Below are positions 22,101-30,267 of a DNA stretch of 64,000 nt, one piece after another. The notes under the pieces are model-generated. The model had not been told where the DNA came from and did not search any database. It worked only from the letters and a program-made list of their open reading frames with translations. The position numbers and the translations under genes are program-made. The first letter of the stretch is position 1. The number at the start of each line of letters is the position of its first letter. Source of the stretch: Pelagibius litoralis (GTDB lineage: Bacteria > Pseudomonadota > Alphaproteobacteria > Kiloniellales > Kiloniellaceae); contig NZ_JAAQPH010000001.1 of assembly GCF_011683915.1 (NCBI RefSeq), forward strand, positions 310,001-374,000, given 5' to 3'.

Positions 22101-22639
22101 CACTGGAGAAGATCAAAGCCAAGACCAGCACCGAAGTCATGCAGATGGGCAAGTCGGACCTTGTCACCATGGCGGGCATCGTGATCGGCAAGCGGGAGCT
22201 CAACAGCCGCAAGGGCAACCGCATGGCCTTCGTGCAGCTCACCGATGCCTCCGGCGTCTTCGAGGTGACACTGTTTTCGGAAACCCTCAGCCAGGCGCGT
22301 GAGTTCCTGGAAGGCGGCCAGCCGCTCTCGCTGAAGGTGTCCGTCGAGCATCGCGGCGAAGACGAGCCGCGGCTTACCGCGCAGTCTCTGGAGCCGCTGG
22401 ACAATGCCGCGGCAAGGGGCTCGGACGGCCTCAACATTCACCTGACCAGTCCGAAGCCGCTCAGCAGCCTGAAATCCATCCTGGAGCGCGAGGGCAGGGG
22501 CCGGCGTAAGGTGAAACTGGTCCTGACGCTGGCGGACGGGCAGGAGGTCGAACTGGCCCTGGGGGGCGGTTATCAGCTCTCGCCGACCACCCGGCAGGCG
22601 ATCAAGGCGATCCCGGGGATCGTTATGCAGGAGCGCTGA
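19181..22639 (+). CDS. dnaE: DNA polymerase III subunit alpha
   Basis: Replicative DNA polymerase of 1152 aa, DnaE1 type. An N-terminal PHP domain (FVHLRVHSAYSLSEG) is followed by the C-family polymerase core with GPGRGSGAGSVVAWAL and the catalytic aspartates in MPDFDIDFCQD, the fingers and beta-binding region, and a C-terminal OB fold (TMAGIVIGKRELNSRKGN). The size and the presence of the OB domain argue against the error-prone DnaE2/ImuC paralogue. It probably has its own promoter. A very long antisense frame across it is a GC artefact. Confidence 0.97.
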   Translation: MAHADFVHLRVHSAYSLSEGAIRPKVLVKLCREHGIPAVAVTDTSNLFGALEFAQEAQKAGVQPIIGCQLAISREAGEPRNGTAPPPDQLVLLAQNQTGYENLMRLVSVAFLESDPGEVAQVGLDLLTEYAEGLIALTGGVSGALGRLLSGGQGPAAEALLKRLQEIFPGRLYVELQRHGLPEEEAIEAALLDLAYAQDLPLVATNEAYFPGPDDYEAHDALLCIAGGAYIAQSDRRRLTPDHSFKTASEMRVLFADLPEAVDNTLVIARRCAYFPEFVKPILPAFPTTEGRSEEEEMRAQSEEGLERRLEDQVLTGVDPAEREAVAAPYRERLAFELKVIQEMGFAGYFLIVADFIKWAKTHDIPVGPGRGSGAGSVVAWALTITDLDPLRFGLLFERFLNPERVSMPDFDIDFCQDRRDEVIRYVQDKYGRDHVAQIITFGKLQARAALRDVGRVLQMPYPQVDRICKLVPNNPANPVTLQQAIDGEPQLQEMRREDEAVNRLITIALRLEGLYRHASTHAAGVVIGDRPLDRLVPLYRDPRSDMPVTQFNMKYVEQAGLVKFDFLGLKTLTVLQRACALLEQRGVTVDLTHIPLDDAGAFEMMSRGDTVGVFQFESSGMRSLLREARVDTFEDIIALVALYRPGPMENIPKYVACKYGKEQPEVLHETIEPVVKDTYGVIIYQEQVMQIAQVFADYSLGQADLLRRAMGKKIKAEMDAQRDIFVKGAMAKGVTKDRASYVFDLVDKFAGYGFNKAHSAGYALVAYQTAYLKANHPVEFIAASMTYDMGNTDKLNVYRQELQRLGIALLLPDINRSERDFSVEALDDGTPAIRYALAAVKNVGGAAMDSVIEERQSGGAFKSLADFAQRVDVKQINKRQVENLARAGAFDDLSPNRAQVYHAAETIVRYASAAASERESAQVNLFGAADESEPLALPLPPVEDWPGMDRLRNEFDAIGFYLSAHPLDTYGPTLEKIKAKTSTEVMQMGKSDLVTMAGIVIGKRELNSRKGNRMAFVQLTDASGVFEVTLFSETLSQAREFLEGGQPLSLKVSVEHRGEDEPRLTAQSLEPLDNAAARGSDGLNIHLTSPKPLSSLKSILEREGRGRRKVKLVLTLADGQEVELALGGGYQLSPTTRQAIKAIPGIVMQER

Positions 22640-22693
22640 GCGGCGGCCCTGCCGGGGCGCTGGCCGCAGATGGGTTTTCCAGGTCCTTTTTCC

Positions 22694-22722
22694 TTGATTT
22701 TTGCGGCCCTGGGGGCGATAAC
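22694..22722 (+). promoter_or_regulatory. Candidate promoter of the rpsB-tsf unit
   Basis: TTGATT at 22694-22699 and GATAAC at 22717-22722 are spaced 17 bases apart, each matching 4 of 6 consensus positions. The inferred leader to rpsB is about 145 bases. It contains a small hairpin (CTTTTCC at 22805-22811 with GGAAAAG at 22822-22828) that might serve S2 autoregulation. Upstream, GCGGCC/GGCCGC (22643-22667) just after dnaE may be a weak terminator. Confidence 0.4.
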
Positions 22723-22873
22723 CCGCCCGTTTTCAACCTCACACGTGGGCATTGCGGCTCTCGGGGAGAAATCCCGATCGTCGCTCCGGTGTCTGAAACC
22801 CCAGCTTTTCCGGGCTTTTTTGGAAAAGGGGAGCAGATGACAGGCCCACGGTGGACCAACCGGAGAAGATCTT

Positions 22874-23737
22874 ATGGCGCTTCCGAGCCCCACGATGCGT
22901 CAGCTGTTGGAAGCTGGCGTTCACTTTGGACATACCACCCGTCGCTGGAACCCCCGCATGGCCCCCTACATCTTCGGGGTCCGTAACGGCGTTCACATCA
23001 TCGATCTCGAACAGAGCCTGCCGTTGCTGAACCAGGCGCTGGTTACCGTGCGCGAAGTGGTCGCCGGCGGCGGCCGCGTGCTCTTCGTCGGCACCAAGCG
23101 CCAGGCCAGCGAGAAGGTGGCCGAGGCTGCAAAGCGCTGCGGCCAGTATTACGTCAACCACCGTTGGCTGGGCGGCATGCTCACCAACTGGAAAACCATC
23201 TCGAATTCGATCAAGCGCCTGCGCACGGTCGAAGACCAGTTGGCCAAAGAGCAGATCGGCCTCACCAAGAAAGAGCTGCTGAACCTGACCCGCGAACGCG
23301 ACAAGCTGGAGCGTGCACTGGGCGGGATCAAGGAGATGGGCGGTCTGCCTGACGTGATCGTGGTGATCGACACCAACAAGGAGCACATCGCCGTCAACGA
23401 GGCGACCAATCTGAAGATCCCGGTGATCGGTGTGCTTGATTCCAACTCGAACCCGGATGGTGTGACCTTCCCGGTACCGGGCAACGATGATGCACTGCGC
23501 GCCATCAGCCTGTACTGCGACTTGATCGCCGATGCCGTTCTCGACGGCATTCAGGCGGAGGTAGCGGCCAGCGGCGGCGATGTCGGTGCTGCCGAAGTGG
23601 CGCCGGTCGAAGTGCTGCCGGAAGAGCCGGCGGCTGCACCACCTGCCGAGGCTGCTCCTGAAGCGGCTCCCGAGGCAGCCCCGGAAGCGGTTGCCGAAGC
23701 TGCGGATGCCTCGAAAGAGGCTTCTGCCGGCAGCTGA
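22874..23737 (+). CDS. rpsB: 30S ribosomal protein S2
   Basis: Ribosomal protein S2, 287 aa, placed on the back of the 30S subunit and needed for S1 binding. The conserved start ([22 protein letters not shown]), the [15 protein letters not shown] segment and the nucleotide-binding-like loop [10 protein letters not shown] are all present. The protein is about 45 residues longer than E. coli S2, because of a C-terminal tail rich in Ala, Pro and Glu with EAAP repeats (about residue 240 on). The ATG at 22874 has GGAGA upstream. Confidence 0.97.
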   Translation: MALPSPTMRQLLEAGVHFGHTTRRWNPRMAPYIFGVRNGVHIIDLEQSLPLLNQALVTVREVVAGGGRVLFVGTKRQASEKVAEAAKRCGQYYVNHRWLGGMLTNWKTISNSIKRLRTVEDQLAKEQIGLTKKELLNLTRERDKLERALGGIKEMGGLPDVIVVIDTNKEHIAVNEATNLKIPVIGVLDSNSNPDGVTFPVPGNDDALRAISLYCDLIADAVLDGIQAEVAASGGDVGAAEVAPVEVLPEEPAAAPPAEAAPEAAPEAAPEAVAEAADASKEASAGS

Positions 23738-23756
23738 GACCGGAAAAAAGCGATTT

Positions 23757-23784
23757 GGGAGCCCCGGCCAAGGTCGGGGCTCCC
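23757..23784 (+). terminator. Strong stem-loop between rpsB and tsf
   Basis: GGGAGCCCCG (23757-23766) pairs perfectly with CGGGGCTCCC (23775-23784) around an 8-base loop. No T tract follows, so it is more likely a partial terminator or RNA processing/stability element than a full stop. A partial terminator at the same place is known in E. coli rpsB-tsf. Confidence 0.6.
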
Positions 23785-23826
23785 TCATTGAAGAACACTT
23801 GGACTCCAAGAAAAAAGAGGTGAGTC

Positions 23827-24753
23827 ATGGCTCAGATTACCGCAGCGCTGGTCAAACAGCTGCGCGAATCCTCCGGCGCGGGGATGATGGATTGCAAGAA
23901 GGCGTTGACCGAGACAGACGGTGACCTGGAGACAGCGGTCGACTGGCTGCGCAAGAAGGGTCTCGCTGCTGCCGCCAAAAAGGCAGGCCGCGTCGCGGCC
24001 GAGGGCCTGGTTGCTGTCGCCTCCGAGGGTACTTCCGGCGCCGTGGTCGAAGTCAATTCCGAGACCGACTTCGTTGCGCGCAACGATGCTTTCCAGGGTT
24101 TCGTGCGCAGTTGCGCGGAGATTGCACTCGGCGTGGGTGGCGACCTGGAGCAGACCACGGCAGCCGGTTTCCCCGGCACCGACCATAGCGTCGCCGATGA
24201 ACTGACCAACATGATCGCCAAGATCGGCGAGAACATGGCGCTGCGTCGTACGGCCGGTATCTCCGTCGGCAAAGGCGTTGTTTGCTCCTACATTCACAAC
24301 CAGACGGCCCCGGGCCTGGGCAAGATCGGTGTGCTGGTCGGGCTCGAATCCGAAGGCGACACCGCGAAGCTTGAAGCGTTGGGCCGCCAGTTGGCCATGC
24401 ACGTTGCTGCGGCGCAGCCCCAGGCGGTCGACCGCGACGGCGTCGATACCTCTGCCGTGGAGCGTGAGCGTGACGTCTTGGCCGAGCAGGCGCGTGCCAG
24501 CGGCCGGCCTGAGGAGATCATCGCCAAGATGGTCGAGGGCCGGCTTCGCAAGTTCTACGAGGAAGTCTGCCTTCTTGAGCAGGTTTTCGTCATCGACGGC
24601 GAGAACAAAGTCAGCAAGGTCCTGGAGACCGCCGGCAAGGATGTCGGGGCTCCAGTCACGGTTGCCGGCTTCCATCGCTTCCAGTTGGGCGAGGGCGTCG
24701 AGCGGGAAGAATCCGATTTTGCGTCAGAAGTCGCCGCGACCCTTGGGGGATAG
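23827..24753 (+). CDS. tsf: Elongation factor Ts
   Basis: Guanine nucleotide exchange factor for EF-Tu, 308 aa. The UBA-like N-terminal domain ([19 protein letters not shown]) is followed by the TDFVARND motif that contacts the EF-Tu switch region, then the two core subdomains. It is cotranscribed or attenuated after rpsB (stem-loop in the 89-base gap). A GAGGTG lies upstream of the ATG. Confidence 0.97.
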   Translation: MAQITAALVKQLRESSGAGMMDCKKALTETDGDLETAVDWLRKKGLAAAAKKAGRVAAEGLVAVASEGTSGAVVEVNSETDFVARNDAFQGFVRSCAEIALGVGGDLEQTTAAGFPGTDHSVADELTNMIAKIGENMALRRTAGISVGKGVVCSYIHNQTAPGLGKIGVLVGLESEGDTAKLEALGRQLAMHVAAAQPQAVDRDGVDTSAVERERDVLAEQARASGRPEEIIAKMVEGRLRKFYEEVCLLEQVFVIDGENKVSKVLETAGKDVGAPVTVAGFHRFQLGEGVEREESDFASEVAATLGG

Positions 24754-24795
24754 TGCCTTGCGGGCCTGGACCCGTTGGCTATAAAAATGTTCTGG

Positions 24796-24834
24796 GCCGG
24801 AGGGCTTCGGGCCACTGGCGCGAAGCCCTCCGGC
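24796..24834 (+). terminator. Long perfect stem-loop between tsf and pyrH
   Basis: GCCGGAGGGCTTCG (24796-24809) pairs over 14 bases with CGAAGCCCTCCGGC (24821-24834), leaving an 11-base loop. It is not followed by a run of T. It may be a terminator working with other factors, or an RNA-stability element separating tsf from the pyrH-frr genes. Confidence 0.55.
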
Positions 24835-24911
24835 GCATTACCATGTGGCCGCTTTTCCCCCAGCGCGCTCCCCCAGAGGCGCACCCTCGTCGCAAGGCTT
24901 CATAGAGGCTC

Positions 24912-25658
24912 ATGTCCAAGACGCAAACCCAACTGAACCCCGCGCCACGCTACAAGCGTGTCCTTCTGAAGATTTCCGGCGAAGCCCTTATGGGCAATCG
25001 CGAATACGGTCTCGACCCTGATATGGTCGCGCAGATCGCCAGAGATGTGGGCGCCGTTCGGGCGCTCGGGATCGATGTTTGCCTGGTCGTCGGCGGCGGT
25101 AACATCTTCCGCGGAGTTTCTGTCGCGGCGGCCGGAATGGAGCGCGCCTCGGCCGATTATATGGGCATGCTGGCGACTGTGATTAACGCTCTGGCTCTGC
25201 AGAACGCCCTTGAGCAGATCCAGGTGGACACAAGGGTACAGACCGCCATTCCGATGGATACGGTCGCCGAACCCTATATCCGGCGCCGGGCCGAGCGGCA
25301 CATGGAAAAGGGACGAGTGGTCATCTTTGCCGCAGGAACCGGAAACCCTTATTTCACGACGGATACCGCGGCGGCCCTGCGCGCCTCCGAGATGGGCTGT
25401 GATGTCCTTCTGAAGGGCACCAAGGTGGACGGCGTCTATGATGCCGACCCTGAGAAGAATCCAGATGCGAAGCGCTATGAGCGCCTGGGGTATATGCGGG
25501 TATTGACCGACGATCTGGGTGTTATGGATCATGCGGCTATCTCTCTTGCCCGCGAAAACCAAATCCCTATCCTTGTCTTCTCGATTTATCGACCCGGCGC
25601 CTTTGCCGAGGTGCTGTCGGGCAATGGTTGCTACACACTGGTGAAAGATGAGGATTGA
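24912..25658 (+). CDS. pyrH: UMP kinase
   Basis: Hexameric amino-acid-kinase-fold enzyme of 248 aa that phosphorylates UMP to UDP. The N-terminal [13 protein letters not shown], the GGGNIFRG loop, and [16 protein letters not shown] match the bacterial PyrH family. The ATG at 24912 gives a short family-typical extension. frr follows after 3 bases, the usual pyrH-frr pairing of UMP kinase with the ribosome recycling factor. Confidence 0.97.
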   Translation: MSKTQTQLNPAPRYKRVLLKISGEALMGNREYGLDPDMVAQIARDVGAVRALGIDVCLVVGGGNIFRGVSVAAAGMERASADYMGMLATVINALALQNALEQIQVDTRVQTAIPMDTVAEPYIRRRAERHMEKGRVVIFAAGTGNPYFTTDTAAALRASEMGCDVLLKGTKVDGVYDADPEKNPDAKRYERLGYMRVLTDDLGVMDHAAISLARENQIPILVFSIYRPGAFAEVLSGNGCYTLVKDED

Positions 25659-25661
25659 ACC

Positions 25662-26219
25662 GTGGCTGACCCTGATCTAAGCGATATCAAACGCCGTATG
25701 GACGGTGCCATCGATGCGCTCCACAAAGAGTTTGCCGGCCTCAGAACGGGCCGCGCTTCGGCCGGTCTGGTGGAGCCGATCATGGTTGAGGCCTATGGGG
25801 CCGCAACCCCGATAAACCAGGTCGGCAGCATTTCGGTGCCGGAACCGCGGATGGTCACCGTCCAGGTCTGGGATCGCAGTCTGGTCGGTGCCGTTGAAAA
25901 GGCAATCCGCGAGGCCGGATTGGGCCTGAACCCGGCGAGTGACGGGCAACTGGTGCGTGTGCCGATACCCGCCCTGTCGGAAGAGCGGCGCATAGAGCTG
26001 ACCAAGATCGGCGGCAAGTATGCCGAGCAGGCGCGGGTTGCGGTTCGCAACGTGCGCCGGGACGGCATGGAAATGCTCAAGAAAATGGAAAAGGACTCCG
26101 AGATTTCCAAGGACGAGCATCACGGCTGGGCGGAAAAAATCCAGGATCTGACGGACGCCCACATCAAGAAGATTGATGAGGGGCTGGCCCAGAAGGAAGA
26201 GGAGATACTCCAGGTCTGA
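25662..26219 (+). CDS. frr: Ribosome recycling factor
   Basis: Splits the post-termination ribosome together with EF-G; 185 aa. The sequence begins with [25 protein letters not shown], and the central [14 protein letters not shown] plus the [28 protein letters not shown] helix are diagnostic. Translation starts at a GTG (25662), three bases after pyrH, preceded by GAGG. uppS follows after 5 bases. Confidence 0.96.
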   Translation: MADPDLSDIKRRMDGAIDALHKEFAGLRTGRASAGLVEPIMVEAYGAATPINQVGSISVPEPRMVTVQVWDRSLVGAVEKAIREAGLGLNPASDGQLVRVPIPALSEERRIELTKIGGKYAEQARVAVRNVRRDGMEMLKKMEKDSEISKDEHHGWAEKIQDLTDAHIKKIDEGLAQKEEEILQV

Positions 26220-26224
26220 CCGCG

Positions 26225-26962
26225 ATGGACGAACTCCCTTTCTCTTCGGATCCGGCGGTTCCTCGTCACGTTGCGATCATTATGGATGGCAACGGGCGCT
26301 GGGCGAATGCGCGGGGTATGCCGCGCACCCTTGGCCACCGTCAAGGTGCCGAGGCCGTGCGCCGCTGCATATCGGGCGCGATCGAGCTTGGCATTCCATT
26401 TCTGACCCTCTTTGGCTTCTCTTCGGAGAACTGGCGCCGGCCGATGACCGAGGTCGCGGACCTTATGGGCCTTCTGCGGCGCTATCTGCAAAGCGAGTTG
26501 GCGGAGATCCACAAGAACGGCATCCGCCTGCGCGTGATCGGCGACCGGGCGCGTCTGCCTGACGACATTGTCCGCCTGATCGACGATGCTGAAGCGAGAA
26601 CCCGGGACAATCAGCGGCTGAACCTGATGATTGCAATCAGCTACGGCAGCCGCCAGGAGATTGCCGAGGCTGCCAGAAGATTGGCCGAGGCGGTACGCGA
26701 TGGCGAGCTGCAGCCCTCGGAAATCGACGAGGACCTTTTTGCTCAAGGGCTTTTGACCGCCGGTATTCCAGACCCTGACTTGGTAATCCGGACCTCCGGC
26801 GAGCAGCGCCTTAGCAATTTCCTGCTCTGGCAGGCCGCCTACAGCGAATTGATCTTTGTCGACAAGCTTTGGCCTGATTTCGACAAAAGCGACCTTCTGG
26901 CGGCTGTCGAAGAATACCAAAGACGTGACCGGCGCTACGGCGCGGCTGCTGAATCCCAGTAG
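26225..26962 (+). CDS. uppS: Undecaprenyl diphosphate synthase
   Basis: Cis-prenyltransferase of 245 aa that makes the C55 lipid carrier for peptidoglycan and polysaccharide synthesis. The catalytic Asp and phosphate-binding Arg lie in AIIMDGNGRWANARG; GFSSENWRRP and RTSGEQRLSNFLLWQAAYSE are the other signature regions. It acts at the cytoplasmic membrane surface. It is part of the uppS-cdsA-dxr-rseP cluster widely conserved in proteobacteria. Confidence 0.96.
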   Translation: MDELPFSSDPAVPRHVAIIMDGNGRWANARGMPRTLGHRQGAEAVRRCISGAIELGIPFLTLFGFSSENWRRPMTEVADLMGLLRRYLQSELAEIHKNGIRLRVIGDRARLPDDIVRLIDDAEARTRDNQRLNLMIAISYGSRQEIAEAARRLAEAVRDGELQPSEIDEDLFAQGLLTAGIPDPDLVIRTSGEQRLSNFLLWQAAYSELIFVDKLWPDFDKSDLLAAVEEYQRRDRRYGAAAESQ

Positions 26963-26970
26963 GGACAAGC

Positions 26971-27753
26971 TTGCTCAAGACCCGCATTATTTCGGCAGTG
27001 GTGCTGGCACCACTGATTCTCGCGGGCATCTATGTCGGGGGGGTCTGGCTCGACGCGTTGATGCTCGTCGCCGCGGGCTTGATGGGATGGGAATGGGCGC
27101 GGCTGTGCAGCAGCGGCAGGTTTCTTCCTGGTGGCATACTGGTCATCCTGACGCTGATCGGGGTTCCCTTTGCCTTCGCCCTGGAGGTCTCGCAGCACGC
27201 GTTTATTGAGTTGCTGATCGGCACGGCCCTGGTTTTGCTCGTGAACTTTTTTGTGCATCGGCCACAGGCGTTGTGGTTCGCCGGGGGCACGCTCTACATA
27301 GGCCTCGCAGTGCTTTCGTTTCTCTGGTTACGGGAAATCCCCGGTCAGGGGCGTGCCTTGGTCTTCTGGGTCCTGGCTGTCGTCTGGGCGGTGGACATCG
27401 GCGCCTACTTTACCGGACGGGGAATTGGCGGCCCCAAGCTGGCGCCGACCATCAGCCCGAACAAGACCTGGGCCGGTTTGATCGGCGGTGCTGTCTTTGC
27501 CGCCCTGGTAAGCGGTATCGCCGCCGAGTGGCTGGAGAAACCGCTGTTTCTCATGATCTGCGCCGGTGCCTTCCTTGCCGTCGTCGCGCAGGGCGGCGAT
27601 CTGCTGGAGTCGTGGTGCAAGCGCCGCTTTGGCGTAAAGGATTCCAGTCACCTGATTCCCGGCCATGGTGGTATCCTGGACCGTGTAGATGGCCTTTTGG
27701 CGGTCCTTCCGCTTGTTTTCGTCTTCTTCTGGGTTATGGAGGCCCGCGTCTGA
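26971..27753 (+). CDS. cdsA: Phosphatidate cytidylyltransferase
   Basis: Integral membrane enzyme of 260 aa that makes CDP-diacylglycerol from phosphatidate and CTP. The C-terminal signature [22 protein letters not shown], with the catalytic aspartates, is intact; about seven hydrophobic segments precede it. The start is a TTG at 26971 with AGGGA at 26961-26965. dxr begins two bases after its stop. Confidence 0.94.
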   Translation: MLKTRIISAVVLAPLILAGIYVGGVWLDALMLVAAGLMGWEWARLCSSGRFLPGGILVILTLIGVPFAFALEVSQHAFIELLIGTALVLLVNFFVHRPQALWFAGGTLYIGLAVLSFLWLREIPGQGRALVFWVLAVVWAVDIGAYFTGRGIGGPKLAPTISPNKTWAGLIGGAVFAALVSGIAAEWLEKPLFLMICAGAFLAVVAQGGDLLESWCKRRFGVKDSSHLIPGHGGILDRVDGLLAVLPLVFVFFWVMEARV

Positions 27754-27754
27754 C

Positions 27755-28957
27755 ATGTCATTGGCTACCCCCGCACTGAAGACAGCGAGCCAACCGCGAC
27801 GCCTCACGGTCTTGGGCTCAACCGGATCAATCGGTTGCAGCACCCTGGATCTGGTCGAACGCAATCGCGAGGTCTTCGAAATCGAAGCCCTGACCGCCAA
27901 TCGATCGGTTTCCAGCCTGGCCGCGCAGGCAAAGCAATTCGGCGCGCGCCTGGCCGTGGTGGCGGACGAGAGCTGTTATCAGGACCTCAAGGAAGCGCTG
28001 AGCGGCACCGGCATCGAGGCTGCTGCCGGGCCGGCGGCGGTGGCCGAAGCCGCGGCAAGGCCCGCCGACTGGGTCATGGCCGCGATCGTCGGGGCGGCAG
28101 GACTGGCGCCGACGTTATCGGCGGTTCGTCAGGGACGAATCGTCGGGCTCGCCAACAAAGAGACCCTGGTGTGCGCCGGCAGCCTGATGACAGCGGAGGT
28201 CGCAGCCTGCGGCGCCCACCTGCTGCCTGTCGATTCTGAGCATAATGCCATCTTTCAGGTCCTGGATCTGGAGCAGCCGGAGGCGGTCGACCGTTTGATC
28301 CTGACGGCTTCGGGCGGGCCTTTCCGCAAGCTCAGCCGCGAGGCGATGGCCACGGTCACGCCGCAGCAGGCCGTGGCGCATCCCAATTGGGATATGGGCG
28401 CCAAAATCTCAGTAGATTCAGCCACCATGATGAACAAGGGCCTGGAACTGATCGAGGCACACTACCTCTTCGGCGTGCCTGAGGACCGGATCGATATCCT
28501 GGTCCATCCCCAGTCCGTTATCCATTCCATGGTGTCCTACATCGACGGATCGGTGCTGGCTCAGTTGGGGCAGCCTGACATGCGCACGCCCATCGCCTAT
28601 GCCCTGGCCTGGCCGGAGCGTATGGCGACCCCGGTGGAGAGGCTGGACCTCGGGGCTATCGCCCGCCTGGACTTCGAGTCGCCTGACGATATTCGCTTTC
28701 CGGCCCTGGCCCTGGCCCGGGCGGCCTTGCGTGCCGGCGGGACGGCACCGACCACCCTGAACGCCGCCAATGAGGAAGCCGTGGCGGCTTTTCTGGCCGG
28801 CCGCATCGGCTTTACCGAGATAGCCGAGGTTGTGGAACAAACGCTTGAGGCCCATCCCAGCGTGTCCCTAAGCAGCCTGGACGAAGTTGAGGCGGCGGAT
28901 GGGATTGCCCGGCAGACCGCCCAAAGGCTGCTTGAACAACGGGGTGGTGCGGCCTAA
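27755..28957 (+). CDS. dxr: 1-deoxy-D-xylulose 5-phosphate reductoisomerase
   Basis: Second enzyme of the MEP isoprenoid pathway, 400 aa, converting DXP to MEP with NADPH and a divalent metal. The Rossmann loop [25 protein letters not shown], the substrate loop SASGGPF, and [21 protein letters not shown] are present. The ATG at 27755 follows cdsA directly; the longer in-frame start at 27689 lies within cdsA. A 139-base gap separates it from rseP. Confidence 0.96.
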   Translation: MSLATPALKTASQPRRLTVLGSTGSIGCSTLDLVERNREVFEIEALTANRSVSSLAAQAKQFGARLAVVADESCYQDLKEALSGTGIEAAAGPAAVAEAAARPADWVMAAIVGAAGLAPTLSAVRQGRIVGLANKETLVCAGSLMTAEVAACGAHLLPVDSEHNAIFQVLDLEQPEAVDRLILTASGGPFRKLSREAMATVTPQQAVAHPNWDMGAKISVDSATMMNKGLELIEAHYLFGVPEDRIDILVHPQSVIHSMVSYIDGSVLAQLGQPDMRTPIAYALAWPERMATPVERLDLGAIARLDFESPDDIRFPALALARAALRAGGTAPTTLNAANEEAVAAFLAGRIGFTEIAEVVEQTLEAHPSVSLSSLDEVEAADGIARQTAQRLLEQRGGAA

Positions 28958-29096
28958 GTCCTTTTCTTAACAGCGGTTTTGCGGTATCACCGTGAGCTCC
29001 GATGAGGGGTCGGGTGGGCGAGCCGATGGTCGCCAAGGCGGCCAGAAGACCGGCCGTCGAAAGCTCAGAAACAAGCTTAGGATCGACCTTTAAGTC

Positions 29097-30233
29097 ATGG
29101 ATTTTTCTGGTGGCCTTTACGGCTTTGGCATACCCTTTCTGATCATCCTCACGGCTCTGGTCTTCATTCATGAACTTGGCCACTACCTTGTGGCGCGATG
29201 GAACGGCGTGCGCGTCGAGGTGTTCTCCATTGGGTTTGGCCCGGAACTGTTCGGATGGACCGACAAAGCCGGGACGCGGTGGAAGTTCAGCGCGATTCCG
29301 CTTGGCGGTTACGTGAAGATGTTCGGCGACGCGAATGCGGCCAGCATGCCGTCGGATGAGAGCCCGGAAATGAGCGAGGCGGAGCGCGCGGTTGCCTTTC
29401 CGCACAAGCGCCTGAACCAGCGCGTCTGGATCGTCGCGGCCGGGCCGATTGCCAATTTTCTCTTTGCCATCGTTCTTCTGGCCGGCCTTTTCAGCATTAT
29501 CGGTCAACCCTTCACACCCGCTGTGGTGGGGGCAGTAGTTCCGGATTCCGCCGCCGAAGCCGCCGGGTTCCAGGCGGGCGACGAGATTACCGCGGTAAAC
29601 GGGAATTCCGTGGCACGTTTTGAAGAGTTGCAGCGGATTGTCGGGCTGCGGCCCGAAGAAAACCTGGAAATCACTGTGCTGCGCGACGGTGAGGAGCTGG
29701 AGTTGATCGCGACCCCGGCGCGCGTCGTGCGGGAGAACAGCCTTGGCGAAGCCCAGGAAGTGGGTCAACTGGGTATCCAGCGCAGCGGCAATGCCTTCAT
29801 CCGGCATGATCCGGTCACGGCGGTTTGGCAGGCGACGCGCGAGACGATTTCCATTGTCAGCCAGACCTTTACGGCGCTCGGCCAGATTATAAGGGGGGAT
29901 CGCGGTGCCGACGAGCTGGGAGGACCGATTCGCATTGCCCAGATGTCGGGACAGGTGGCGGAACACGGTATTCCCCAGGCCATCTTTTTTGCCGCGGTGC
30001 TTTCGATCAACCTGGGACTGATCAATCTCTTTCCGATACCCATGCTCGATGGCGGTCATCTTCTGTTCTATGCCGTTGAGGCGGTGCGGGGGCGCCCATT
30101 GGGGGAAAGGGCCCAAGAATACGGTTTTCGGATTGGACTGGCTCTGGTATTGACGTTAATGGTCTTCGTGACGTGGAACGACTTGGCGCGGTTCGAGACT
30201 TTAGCGAATTTTTTTAAGGGCCTGGTCACCTAG
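29097..30233 (+). CDS. rseP: RIP metalloprotease RseP (site-2 protease)
   Basis: Intramembrane zinc protease of 378 aa that cuts anti-sigma factors and leftover signal peptides. The active site HELGH is at residues 25-29 in the first helix, one PDZ domain lies at about 130-210, and the second metal motif is in INLFPIPMLDGGHL. E. coli RseP has two PDZ domains; only one is clear here, as in many alphaproteobacteria. It lies directly before bamA. Confidence 0.94.
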   Translation: MDFSGGLYGFGIPFLIILTALVFIHELGHYLVARWNGVRVEVFSIGFGPELFGWTDKAGTRWKFSAIPLGGYVKMFGDANAASMPSDESPEMSEAERAVAFPHKRLNQRVWIVAAGPIANFLFAIVLLAGLFSIIGQPFTPAVVGAVVPDSAAEAAGFQAGDEITAVNGNSVARFEELQRIVGLRPEENLEITVLRDGEELELIATPARVVRENSLGEAQEVGQLGIQRSGNAFIRHDPVTAVWQATRETISIVSQTFTALGQIIRGDRGADELGGPIRIAQMSGQVAEHGIPQAIFFAAVLSINLGLINLFPIPMLDGGHLLFYAVEAVRGRPLGERAQEYGFRIGLALVLTLMVFVTWNDLARFETLANFFKGLVT

Positions 30234-30267
30234 AACACCAGTGCCACGGGGGAAGGAACAAGGGAAC

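Noticed and set aside
19604-22441. 945-codon open frame antisense to dnaE
   Set aside because: It lies wholly over the unmistakable dnaE gene and has the His/Gln/Asp/Val-rich makeup of a high-GC antisense frame; no ribosome-binding site or family resemblance.
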